Assembly: GCA_002778195.1 (NCBI GenBank)
Contig: PCDI01000005.1
Span: 2,356,124-2,420,123 of the forward strand
Length of the DNA: 64,000 nucleotides
Direction of reading: 5' to 3'
DNA from: Raffaelea ambrosiae
Lineage: Eukaryota; Ascomycota; Sordariomycetes; Ophiostomatales; Ophiostomataceae
Positions 1 through 9,078 of this stretch are shown here, piece after piece. The translations under genes and the position numbers were made by a program. Position 1 is the first letter of the stretch. Every line of letters begins with the position of its first letter. Under the pieces are notes generated by a model. The model was given only the letters and a program-made list of their open reading frames with translations. It did not search any database and was not told where the DNA came from.

Positions 1-193
1 GTAGGCGCGGACAAAGCCGCGGGACTTGTTGCCGGGCCGGCGCTGCGGGATGATGACCGGACAGGGGATGCGGCGCGTCGGCGTGGGCGGCGGACCGGCC
101 ATGCGGACGAGGTCGCGGACCAGAACGACGACCTTCTTCTCCTTGACCTCGTCCGAGTCGCCGGCCTGGGGGCTCGGCGATGCCGCACCAGCG

Positions 194-230
<37 letters not shown>

Positions 231-663
231 AGTCGTAGTTGCCGTTGCTCTCATCGTCATACCCGCGCAGGCTCATGCGCTCGGCCATCTCGTCGAGCTC
301 CCAGACGGCTTCGTCGTCGGCCATGATGGTGCTGCCCTCGCGGTAGCTGATTTCAGTCTGGCCCCGCTCGCAATCGCCGTCCTTCTCGGCATAGCCCCTC
401 TGGTCGTCATTGCCATAGTCCACGACCCGTTCAGCCTGGCCACTCCGGACCAGAGCGTCGGCGGTCGCCTCGTCCACCTCAGCATAGGCCGGTGGCTGGC
501 CGTCTTGCTGGGTGCTGTTCTGGCGGCTCATCTGGCGGCTGCTACTGCCACTGCCGGGGTTGGAAGCAGTGCTGTTCATCTTTTCTTTCTTGGCGCGAGA
601 CTGGTGCACGGCCTCGGCAGCCAGGCCGATGCCTGTGCCGAGCATCTTGATAACAATGCCCAT
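1..663 (-). CDS. Conserved fungal hypothetical protein, 5' part only (runs off the left edge)
   Basis: An open frame of 221 codons starts at the ATG at 663-661 and has no stop before base 1, so the C-terminus is missing. The N-terminus contains GTGIGLAAEAVHQSRAKKEK, a short Gly/Ala-rich segment followed by a basic stretch. A Ser/Gln-rich linker follows, then PPAYAEVDEATADALVRSG and an acidic segment with VWELDEMAERM. Next is a run of 11 Asn encoded by a (GTT)n tract at 193-230 on the plus strand. The last part read, CPVIIPQRRPGNKSRGFVRA, is the best-ordered and looks conserved; I have the impression of similar Sordariomycete hypotheticals but cannot name a domain. A TATATAAAAG motif lies about 225 bp upstream. 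No function is proposed. Codon use matches neighbouring genes. Confidence 0.7.
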
Positions 664-2465
664 GGTGGAATAGATTGGTCCAGCAAATCAGTTTCTTTTC
701 TTTCTTTCTTTTTTTTGGGCCAAGAAAGGATGGGGGCAGCCAATTTTGATGAGAGAAATGCGGTGCAAAGGGAGATGTCTTGTAGTGCAATCAGGGTTCC
801 TGCTGCGCGTCCGGCGATGTGAATTGGAAAGTTGCAACGCGGTTGAGTTGCGTGAGAACAACCCTCACAAAGGGCAATCTATGCATCTTTTATATACATC
901 GAGACAGATAGCAGCGCCGCTTGCAGTCTCTACAGGGTTTCCGCCCTGCCCTGCATGGATCAGAGCCGGTCGATGCTGTATCCATGGCTGCTGGCTCAAG
1001 AGGACTCCAGTTGCATCCATCGCTCGCAACATTTTCCTCTTTCTGGTTAGACACGACATCCATCCGGTCGCTTTCGTCATGGGTCGACGTCAACCCTCCG
1101 TGCCGTTGCGGTTTTCTGGATCAGGCACCCGGTCGGACTGTCACAGCTAAGCTAAGATGGGTGGCTGTAGACAGGTCTGTCCCGCACAAGAAACAAAAAT
1201 CTTGGCTAAAAGCTTGGCCAAAAGCTTCTTTTTTTGTGTAAGGCGCTGGGGGCGGCTTGGCAAATGTGTGGGTCAAAACGAGAACGAGAACGACCGTCGC
1301 GTATCGCAGCTCTGTGCCGTTGTCATTGGCCAGCTATGCAACTACATAGAAGGATCAGCATTGATCCGAATGCGATGATTGGCGGTGGTCGTTACCGCAC
1401 CAGGCAACAGTTGCTGTGGTGTTTGCGTGCGTCGTCGCGCGTCCTGCATCCTTTCCAATTTGTCAGATGAAGGGTAGCATGGGCAGATCACGTGAACGGC
1501 AAATTGAGAGTATTGATACGCCAACCCCTCGACTAGCCAACATGAACGCCTCCTTTTTCATGCAGTCATTCAAACGTCTGACAATTACCAAAGCTTTGTT
1601 CAATTCAAAATTTGGCCTCTGCCTGACTGAAACCGGCCCTTTTTGGTGCACGGGTCATTTCATGGCGTGGCACTTGTCCGCGGGTGGCTTCTCTGAAAAC
1701 ATGACGCAGCTCTTCATCACAGACTTGATCTTAGGCTTCAATGAACTGCCGTGGTGGCGAGGAGGTAACCAGGCGGTTTTAGTGATATTGCTGCAGATCC
1801 ATTGCAACGCACACAAGACACACAGGGCAAGAGAAAAGACAAACACGCACTTGGCGTATCCGGCCGTCACACACGAACTGCCGCGCGTGCAGGCTGTGGT
1901 AGGCCGTTGCCGTCAGACCTGCAAAGGGCAGCGCCAAAACACGTAGATTGCGCCCATCATCATGGGCTTGCAGAAGTGCGAGTTGTCGGCGGCCCTGACC
2001 ACGAAGAGGGGTTTTGCCCTCTGTACTCCTCATTTTTGTGGGAACCCGTAATGTGATAAACATGACAGGCAACTCTGGGGTGTTGAGAACCCGTCTTGTT
2101 TGCAGTCCATGGGTGTGTGGCATCTTTCAATGCGGTCTACTGACAAACAGAGAGCAGTCCCAGGCAGTTATTTGCCCAGATACTTTCTCAACATCCCCTC
2201 TTTGCCACTGTTGTGTTAATGCTGCCAGCAGCTTTCCTTTTTGGTGGTTTTTGCCCGTTCTTCTTTCGACCATACTTTCACAGAGTGTCCCTGCCATGAA
2301 TTGTTATTTTGAACTGAGATTGGACTTTAGCAGGCTCGCGCAAGCCCTGTCAGGTTGCGCTGAACTTTACGGCGTTGCCTTATATGTCGACTTGTTTGCA
2401 TGGTCTAATGGGTCTTTCGAATGCTTTTGCATTGCCCTGTCTTGATCACGTCGATTCGTTGTATC
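664..2465. other. Intergenic: upstream of the left-edge gene, downstream of the TRIP4 homologue
   Basis: About 1.8 kb with no gene I can support. The longest frames here (for example 1416-1946 plus, 176 codons) have no recognisable domain, no coding-like composition and many rare-looking residues. Apart from the TATA-like motif at 887-896 and T-rich tracts near 697-716 and 1228-1237, I see no repeats or structure. Confidence 0.6.
887..896 (-). promoter_or_regulatory. TATA-like box upstream of the left-edge gene
   Basis: The minus strand reads TATATAAAAG, about 225 bp upstream of the ATG at 663. The position fits a promoter with a leader of roughly 200 bases. This is a motif match only. Confidence 0.35.
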
Positions 2466-4379
2466 TCATCCACAATCCGGCTCGTCGCCTCCTGCTTTGA
2501 ATGCTGGAGCCGCCGTCCCGTACAGCCCACCATCCAGGATGACAGCTTCGTTGTCATCCAGGTCGTCCTGCACCCGCCGCCACCTGGACGCGGCTTGTGG
2601 ATCGTCTTTCCGCCCCAGCAGCACCGTCGGCGCCTTGTCTTCTTGCTCTTCCTCCTCCTCCTCTGTGCCCGTCGTCTTGTCTCCTGCCTTGGCCTTCCCT
2701 TTGCCCTTCTTCTTGCCTCCCTTCCCACTGCTGCCGCTGCTCGGCTTCGGCGGCTTCGGCTCGTACACCGGCTTGATCAGCCGCCCCAGCAGGGGGTTCT
2801 TGCTGAACGCGCCGCCCGCGCGGTTGCCGCTCCCCTCCGCCAGCACGTTCTCGCCCTTCCTTGTCTCTTCTTCTTCAGCTGGGAGCCCTTGCCACCCTGC
2901 CTCGTCCATCTCCTCCTCGGTCGGACTCGGCGGCCGCTCCACCACCGCCACCGCCTTCCGCACCTGGAACACCTTCTTGCCCGCCAGGTCGATGCTCAGC
3001 ACCTGCTGCCGGCGCTCGTACTCGGGCCGCGCGTTCCACTCCTGCTCGCGCAGCCGCTTCTGCTGCTGCTGCAGGGCCCGCGCCCGCTCGGCCGGGCTGG
3101 CCCAGAGGTTGCGGGAGTGGCCGCCCTGCTGCACGGCCAGCGCATCGCCCACGTCAAAGTCTGCCGCCTCGTCCCGCACGGTCGTCCGCTGCGCATTCTC
3201 CGACTGGAACGCCAGCAGGCGGTCGCGGTGGGCGCGGGCCTTGTCCATGGCCGAGTCGCCGCTAGCCTTGGCTTTTGCCGCCGCCTCTTCCAGCGACACA
3301 AAGTCGTCGTCGTTCCCCCACTTGGTGGTCCCCGCAATCATCGTCGGCCGTGCATACTTGGAAGAGGCGGCCACGTCCGGCTTGCGGTGCGCCGCCTTGT
3401 CGGCGGCCATTTTCTCGCGGCCGCGCTCGGCCCGCAGCTCCTTGATCATGGCCTGCACGTCGGACGCCGACAGCAGCGGGTGGCCGCAAAACGTGCAGGG
3501 GCCCAGCCCCTCCTTGACGCAGATCACCTTGCCGCAGTGCGTGCAGTTGGGTGCCGCCGTCTGCAGGGGGTGCCGCGTGGCAACGCAGTTGCACCGCCGG
3601 GCGGCCACGTCAGTGTCCGACTGGCCCGACAGGCTCGGGTTGGTCGAGACTTCGAGCGCCCGGATGGCGGCGTCAAAGTCCGCGAGAGCCGTAGCCGCGC
3701 CGTGCATGGCGGTGCCGCCCGAGATGTTGACTTTGGTCTTGGCGCCGCTGTTGCCGGAGGCAGTGTTGTTGTTGCTGTTTTTGCTGTTGTTCTTCTTCGA
3801 TTTTGGTTGTAAGGCGTCCTGGATTAGAGAGCCACCACCCCCCGAGGAAGACTTTTGTGATGACTGCTTGGGTTGCGATGGTGGTGGTGGTGGAGTGGCC
3901 GACTTGGCCGGCGATGGAGGCACAAACGGCGATGCCGCACCGCTGAGCACGGGTGTCTGCGACCGGCTGATGTTGGCCGGAGTCGATGCGCCGGACCGTC
4001 CAGAGATGTAGTCCTCTTGTCGGTCCTTCTTGTTGTAGACGGCGCCGGGCGGTGCCAGGCTGGTGGCGACCTGGCGGGCCGCGGGCGTGTGCAGCGGCGC
4101 CTTCTTCTTCTTGCCGCGTGTCCGCTTGGGCACAGCATCGATCTCCGAGTTGGAAGCCGACGCCGCAGCAGAAGAGGTGGAAGGTCCTGCAGCGGCGGTT
4201 GGGTCCCGTCTCTGGGCATTGAAGGCCGAGATGAACTCGATGGCCATGGGGGAGTCGCCCAGCAGATTCTTGAAATGCTCGGCGGCTTCCGGCTTGGACA
4301 GCGTGCCTGCATAGTCGAGGACCTGCTGGAGGTCGCCGTCAGGCAGGTCGATCAGCCGGGAGAGCTGTGCTTTCGACAT
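2466..4379 (-). CDS. TRIP4/ASC-1-type zinc-finger protein (RQT4-like, C2HC5 finger)
   Basis: A single-exon gene of 637 aa. The frame extends upstream to 4481, but the ATG at 4379 (MSKAQLSRLIDLPDGDLQQV) is preferred because it begins the conserved N-terminal helical region. A cluster of cysteines with one histidine around residues 260-305 (CNCVATRHPLQ, then NCTHCGK, CVKEG, CTFCGHPLLS) is the C2HC5 zinc finger that defines TRIP4/ASC-1. In yeast the homologue Rqt4 is a subunit of the ribosome quality-control trigger complex, which splits collided ribosomes; in animals TRIP4 belongs to the ASCC complex. The first 60 residues resemble the N-terminal binding domain of the family. The linker is Ser/Pro/Lys-rich and low complexity, and the C-terminus has Gly/Lys-rich (SSGSSGKGGKKKGKGKAK) and Glu-rich stretches. 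No ASCH domain is visible, as expected for fungal members. Confidence 0.85.
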   Translation of the reverse strand: MSKAQLSRLIDLPDGDLQQVLDYAGTLSKPEAAEHFKNLLGDSPMAIEFISAFNAQRRDPTAAAGPSTSSAAASASNSEIDAVPKRTRGKKKKAPLHTPAARQVATSLAPPGAVYNKKDRQEDYISGRSGASTPANISRSQTPVLSGAASPFVPPSPAKSATPPPPPSQPKQSSQKSSSGGGGSLIQDALQPKSKKNNSKNSNNNTASGNSGAKTKVNISGGTAMHGAATALADFDAAIRALEVSTNPSLSGQSDTDVAARRCNCVATRHPLQTAAPNCTHCGKVICVKEGLGPCTFCGHPLLSASDVQAMIKELRAERGREKMAADKAAHRKPDVAASSKYARPTMIAGTTKWGNDDDFVSLEEAAAKAKASGDSAMDKARAHRDRLLAFQSENAQRTTVRDEAADFDVGDALAVQQGGHSRNLWASPAERARALQQQQKRLREQEWNARPEYERRQQVLSIDLAGKKVFQVRKAVAVVERPPSPTEEEMDEAGWQGLPAEEEETRKGENVLAEGSGNRAGGAFSKNPLLGRLIKPVYEPKPPKPSSGSSGKGGKKKGKGKAKAGDKTTGTEEEEEEQEDKAPTVLLGRKDDPQAASRWRRVQDDLDDNEAVILDGGLYGTAAPAFKAGGDEPDCG

Positions 4380-4792
4380 GGCGGCTGTTGGTCTACGCGA
4401 TGTGCGCGCTCTCTGTTGCGTTTCTATGACGTTTTTTTTAAGAGCTGTGACGTAGAAATTGGAAGGCGAGCTCAAGCTCATTTGAAATACCAGATCGCCT
4501 TAGGCAGCTGCGGGTGGGCTTAGTGGGGTCGCGCCTGCCGATTGGAGCGCTAAGCCCGCTGAAAGACTCATCCGGAGAGCAGTTTCACTTTGTAGCCAAG
4601 CATTTGAAAAAAATAAACCAAAAAATTAAAAATTTAAAAGGGCGTCAGAATGCATCTTTGATATTGAATGCGGTTTGGGCGGCAATACAGACAGCACAAA
4701 TCACGAGATACCACGTGCAAGAAGACATTGAATGCAGACCATGACCATAGCACTTTTTCCTATCACAATCCCGTTTCTTTTTCATCCCATAT
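4380..4792. other. Intergenic: promoter of the TRIP4 homologue and 3' end of the glutaminase gene
   Basis: 413 bp between two minus-strand genes. The stretch 4607-4640 is A/T-rich and probably belongs to the 3' untranslated region of the glutaminase gene or the spacer. I see no additional gene. Confidence 0.6.
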
Positions 4793-7633
4793 TCACCAAT
4801 TCACTTCTCTCTTCTTCAATCCAAGACCCGTCTCGCTAGAAGGCGCCCCTTGCGAAACACTCGGTGTACTGCCCCCTGTGGGCGTGGCCAGTCCGGTGAA
4901 CGTGTCGGATCCGCTGGCCAGGACGCTTGTCGCAAACACGTTGGGCACCGGCGGCGCCGCGCCGGAGCTGCTGCCGCCCAGGTTGACGCTCGCCGCGGTG
5001 GGCAGGGCCACCTCGCTGGTCAGCGCGTTCGTGCCGCCGGTGTCCAGATGCGATCCGGTCGTGTTGGCCCCGACGGCGCCGGCCAGCTGGCCGGCGCGCA
5101 GCAGCGCCAGCAGGGCAAAGTGGCCGCCGACGACGGGGCGGGCCTTGAAGCGGATGTCCTGGGGGACGCGCGGGTAGTAGCCGCCGCCGACGACCTCGTA
5201 GAGGTCGGCAAAGGGATGCTCGGTGCCGGTGAAGTTGAGCCAGTAGGCGAGGCTGGTGACGAGCAGGCGGCGCGTGCGGGGCCGGCTGGCCGCGGCGGCC
5301 CAGAGCATCCAGTCGGACTTGGTGTAGTGGTGGCGGCTGTCGAGCGGCACGCCAAAGACCTGCGACACCTGGGCGTACCAGTCGGACTGCATGGCGTAGA
5401 CGTCGTCGCCGACCAGGCCCAGCCCCAGCAGCTTGTCCATGTAGATGTTGTACAGCAGGCCCCAGCTGCTGCGCCACTGGTAGGCCAGCAGCGCGTGCTG
5501 GCGCGACGGGTCGATGGCCAGCGCCGTCCAGCGCGCGTAGTACTGCTGCGCCAGGCCCGCATAGCGGAGGCCGTCCTGGCGCTCGCCGACGAGCTGGGCG
5601 ATGCGCGCCATGGCCTGGAGGCCCAGGATGCCCTTGATGGCCAGGTTGGTCTGGTTGGCCAGCGTGCCGGCAAAGTCGTCGGTGCTCAGCTGGGCCGCCG
5701 GCACGAGCGTCGTGTCGACCAGGTACTCGGCAAACTGCGCCATCAGCCGGTAGTGGTCCCGGAGCCAGCCCGTGTTGTTGGTGAAGCGGTACAGCGCGTA
5801 CGCCATGAGCAGGAAGTCGCCCGACTCTTCCACCGGCATGTACTCGTCGTTGCCGTCCACGTGGCCGGTCGCGTTCGGGAAGCTGGCGCCAATGTCGTGC
5901 GCGCAGTACGTGTTCGGGTAGAACGTGCCCTCGTGCAGCTCCAGGCCCGGCTGCAGCAGATACCGCAGCATCTCCGGGTTGGCCCACAGGAAGAACGGCG
6001 ACACCGGGTAGATGACGTCGATCGTGTTGAGGTTGCCGTCGCTCGACACCTCCTTCTGGAACACCAGCGGTGCCTCCCGCAGGGGGTGGCCGGGCGAAGC
6101 ACAGTCGGCGGCCGGCGCATCCGGCGGGACCGTGTAGATGTAGGCGCCCATGACCTGGCGGGCCGACAGGGCCAGGATGGCATAGTAGCTGCGAGGCTCG
6201 GACACGTCGGGAATGGCTACCCCGGTCGAGTTGTGCTGTGCGTCGAGGTAGCCGTACTCCGTGTCCGGGTCGAAGATGTAGCCCGAGCCATTCACGGCCA
6301 TGTCTTCGTCGACACGACGATGCAGAGCTGCTGCCGGAAGAGACGAGTTTTGGTAGACGGGCGATTCTGCCGTGTTTGGCTGCCCTTGGCTGTTTCTGTT
6401 TGCAGCCCCCGCTGTATTCGGCATTCCATTGATGCCGCTTCTGTCGGTGGTTTCCCCCCTAGCCGTGTACCCAAATGTCTCGTTCGTGCCGTAGAACTTG
6501 TTGATGTCCGTCTGCAGCGACTCCTCGAAGCTGGCCGCCAGTCCCTGCACCGTGCTGAAGTCGTTCCAGTGGAAGCGGATCAGGTCTGCCATGGTGCCGT
6601 AGCACTTCTGCCACCAAGGGGCCAGCTGGGCCACGCCTCCGCTGTAGAGATATCGTGCGGCTGGTGTCTGCAGCGAGCCGATGGTGTAGCGGACCGACGC
6701 CTCGCGGATGTTGCCAAAGTCGTGCGAGAAGGCAAAGATGGACTCGCGGCCGGCAAGCCCGTCGAAGCTGGTTTCCACCGTGTTGGCCAGCGTGCGTTGC
6801 GCAACATAGGTGTAGCGCAGGCTCACCCCATCGCCGCTCTCGTAGGTGAAATTGCGAGCGCCAAAGGTCGACGTCGTGTAGGTGAAGTTGCCCCACTGGG
6901 CCATGTCCTCGTCCTCGGCCATGAAGTAGTGCACGTCCTGGTAGAGGATCCACGAATACAGCGGAGCCGTCGAGTTTGCCTCGTCCGGCTCGCTGGCCGT
7001 GTTTGTTCCACTCGTGCTGTTTGTCCCGTTCGTGCCTGGCGGCCCGTCTCTCACGAGGTTCCAGATCAGAGGCGACTCTCGTCGACGCCGGATCCACGCG
7101 TCGTTGACGTCCGAGTAGAACTGCACGTCGTGTGTGCGGTTGTCCAGAGACCGGACGCTGGTGGTGAGATAGCTCATGGGGATGGACGTGCGGCAGATGT
7201 CCTTGGGCGTGACAGGCGAGAAGAAGCTCGCCGTGATCTCAACCGGGCCGGCCAAGAAGGTAAAGTTGGAATACTGCGAGTCGTAGGTCACAGTCTTTGG
7301 CAGGGCAGACTTCAGACTGGATATTCTCTGAAGAGAAAGGGCACCTATGCCGAGGTACTCGTAGGTTGTGCCGTCAACCGTCACCATGCCTTCCCATCCA
7401 AGTGGAACGCCAGACCAGAACCAGACCGAGTTGGTGTTGAGCGTCGAGCTGGTCGACGTCGTGGACCACGCACTGAGGTATGGGCTGCGGACGGCCAGAG
7501 GAATGGATGGTGGCCGACCAGGAGAGTACTCCGGAAGTGGGTTGCCATTGACATCACGGCCATCTGCGTTTAGGTAGTCTGCAACGACTGCGCCGGTAGC
7601 GAGAGCCAGTCCGAAGAGCGTCCAGGCATGCAT
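4793..7633 (-). CDS. gtaA: Secreted glutaminase of the GtaA family
   Basis: A single exon of 946 aa. It begins MHAWTLFGLALATGAVVADY, a signal peptide with likely cleavage after about residue 18, so the enzyme is extracellular or wall-associated. The mature start, with SPYLSAWS, WSGVPLGWEGMVTVDGTTY and EYLGIGAL, is typical of the GtaA family (DUF4964/DUF5127, then DUF4965/DUF1793). The C-terminal half shows the expected helical-barrel-like segments, such as LRYLLQPGLELHEGTFYPNT, CAHDIGASFPNATGH and the Trp/Tyr-rich YARWTALAIDPSRQHALLAY. The family hydrolyses L-glutamine to glutamate and ammonia. Family members are usually about 690 aa. The extra length here comes from an in-frame Asn/Ser/Gln-rich insert (about residues 386-455) and a Ser/Thr/Gly-rich tail of about 90 aa ending KKREVNW. 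No GPI signal is seen. Many N-x-S/T sites are present. Confidence 0.88.
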   Translation of the reverse strand: MHAWTLFGLALATGAVVADYLNADGRDVNGNPLPEYSPGRPPSIPLAVRSPYLSAWSTTSTSSTLNTNSVWFWSGVPLGWEGMVTVDGTTYEYLGIGALSLQRISSLKSALPKTVTYDSQYSNFTFLAGPVEITASFFSPVTPKDICRTSIPMSYLTTSVRSLDNRTHDVQFYSDVNDAWIRRRRESPLIWNLVRDGPPGTNGTNSTSGTNTASEPDEANSTAPLYSWILYQDVHYFMAEDEDMAQWGNFTYTTSTFGARNFTYESGDGVSLRYTYVAQRTLANTVETSFDGLAGRESIFAFSHDFGNIREASVRYTIGSLQTPAARYLYSGGVAQLAPWWQKCYGTMADLIRFHWNDFSTVQGLAASFEESLQTDINKFYGTNETFGYTARGETTDRSGINGMPNTAGAANRNSQGQPNTAESPVYQNSSLPAAALHRRVDEDMAVNGSGYIFDPDTEYGYLDAQHNSTGVAIPDVSEPRSYYAILALSARQVMGAYIYTVPPDAPAADCASPGHPLREAPLVFQKEVSSDGNLNTIDVIYPVSPFFLWANPEMLRYLLQPGLELHEGTFYPNTYCAHDIGASFPNATGHVDGNDEYMPVEESGDFLLMAYALYRFTNNTGWLRDHYRLMAQFAEYLVDTTLVPAAQLSTDDFAGTLANQTNLAIKGILGLQAMARIAQLVGERQDGLRYAGLAQQYYARWTALAIDPSRQHALLAYQWRSSWGLLYNIYMDKLLGLGLVGDDVYAMQSDWYAQVSQVFGVPLDSRHHYTKSDWMLWAAAASRPRTRRLLVTSLAYWLNFTGTEHPFADLYEVVGGGYYPRVPQDIRFKARPVVGGHFALLALLRAGQLAGAVGANTTGSHLDTGGTNALTSEVALPTAASVNLGGSSSGAAPPVPNVFATSVLASGSDTFTGLATPTGGSTPSVSQGAPSSETGLGLKKREVNW

Positions 7634-9078
7634 ATTGAAATGAGTGCCACTGTCTGGTGAGAATGGAAGCCCGCGTGTCAGTCATCGTGACATGCTGGCA
7701 GGTAGGGGCACGCCGGCTTTTATATTTACGTATCCGGCAATGAAACACCTGGAGACATCACGGTGTCTGTGCCGAAAACCGAGAAAGCTCCCAGCCCTAG
7801 GCACTATGGGTGGCACACAAGAATTGCATGTGGCTCCAAATTGGCCATCGTGGTACACGGAGCGTGGCCAGCAGCTTTTCATGTCCAAATCCGGATAGCT
7901 TCTGTCCTGCGCAGCCTCACGGGCGGCGTTCACAATACATTGGTGAGTGGGGTGCTCCAGCCAATGCAAGGCACGGCAAGGCACGGCAAGGCTGGATCTA
8001 GAGGGTGTCAACTTCCAGGAACCAAAAGGCTTGGCAGCTACCACGACTGCGGGCAAATAAATCCAGGCGACCTGCTACTGGCAGGACCCTAGTTGGAGGC
8101 GATCCACTGGAAATCGTCCGTGGCGGCTCGGGTGAGACCAGACTTCATGCCGAATTGGGAGGACATGCTCAAGCCCAGACTTGCCGTCACTAAACAGCAC
8201 ATGGCTTGATTCTGCAGGCCCAGATAAATTGCGCCTTATACCGGGCTGCCGCAGCTTAGGAGGTGCGGACCCCGCATAAGACACGACAATCCATAACGGA
8301 CCAGCTGAGGATACAAGCTCGGGCAACGTCCAGAGGGCAAAGACTCCTTTGGGCATTGAAACAAACGGTGGCCCTCGGCCGGGGCGTGTCAGGTTAAAAT
8401 GCGCCAGAATCCTCTGTTTCTGCGGAATTGACTTTCGGACACAGCTTCCGGCGACGTGATTCACGTGACATGCTATTGTGAAGACGCTACCGTAAGGCGC
8501 GTCCGTGGAAGATAAGGCTGCTCGTCCCCCCAAGAGTGAAGCCGTCGCGATACGCGAAAGGACACTTGAGTGATCGATGAGTACGAGTACGAGTGGTGTC
8601 AAAGTGGAGCAAATTGCCAAGTCCTGACATGTGGCGCCAGCTGGCACGCCACACTTTTAGCGCGGCTGCGCTCCCCAAACAGGCAGCTTACGCGGGACCA
8701 GCGGCCTGGAAATGCAGCGAACTGTACAGATTGTGTCAGAGGCCACATTGTTGGCTGTCCCTTTTTGCTAGCAGCTAACTAACTAGTTGGTTATTTTCTC
8801 CCAAGACCTCTTTTTTGCCCCTTCTCTTTCATGCCACATTGCGCCCGCGCTCCATCCTCAACGACTACTGGGCGGTGCCCCTTTTGACAGCCGTCCCCTT
8901 TTCTTTTTTTTTCTCTTTTCTTCTTTTTTTTTCTGTCATTGTCTTTCTTTATGTCGTGCTGAACCACGGTGTCCCCCCCCCTCCCCTTTCTGAACCCCTC
9001 CCTGTCTGGCCGCATCACAGCGTGCCCTAATCTCTTGGAACCCTCTTCCGGGACCATCTCACGATACCGCACAGCACC
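7634..9078. other. Divergent promoter region between the glutaminase and SPF1 genes
   Basis: 1.44 kb without a supported gene, serving as upstream region for both flanking genes. It contains a short direct repeat (GGCAAGGCAC units, 7968-7992) and an AGATAAG motif at 8510-8516, the consensus for GATA-type nitrogen regulators; its role is unproven because such motifs are common. A C/T-rich stretch at 8800-9000 is typical of the leader of a strongly expressed fungal gene and precedes SPF1. Confidence 0.55.
7718..7724 (-). promoter_or_regulatory. TATA box of the glutaminase gene
   Basis: The minus strand reads TATAAAA, 85 bp upstream of the start codon at 7633. The perfect motif at a plausible distance suggests a tightly regulated promoter, which fits a secreted nutrient-scavenging enzyme. 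Confidence 0.5.

Noticed and set aside
1416..1946. 176-codon plus-strand frame
   Set aside because: No domain, no coding-like regularity, and overlapped by frames on the other strand; consistent with chance in a promoter region.
7634..9078. Secondary-metabolite or nitrogen-regulated cluster around the glutaminase
   Set aside because: A single AGATAAG motif is weak evidence, and the neighbours are housekeeping genes with no biosynthetic enzymes.
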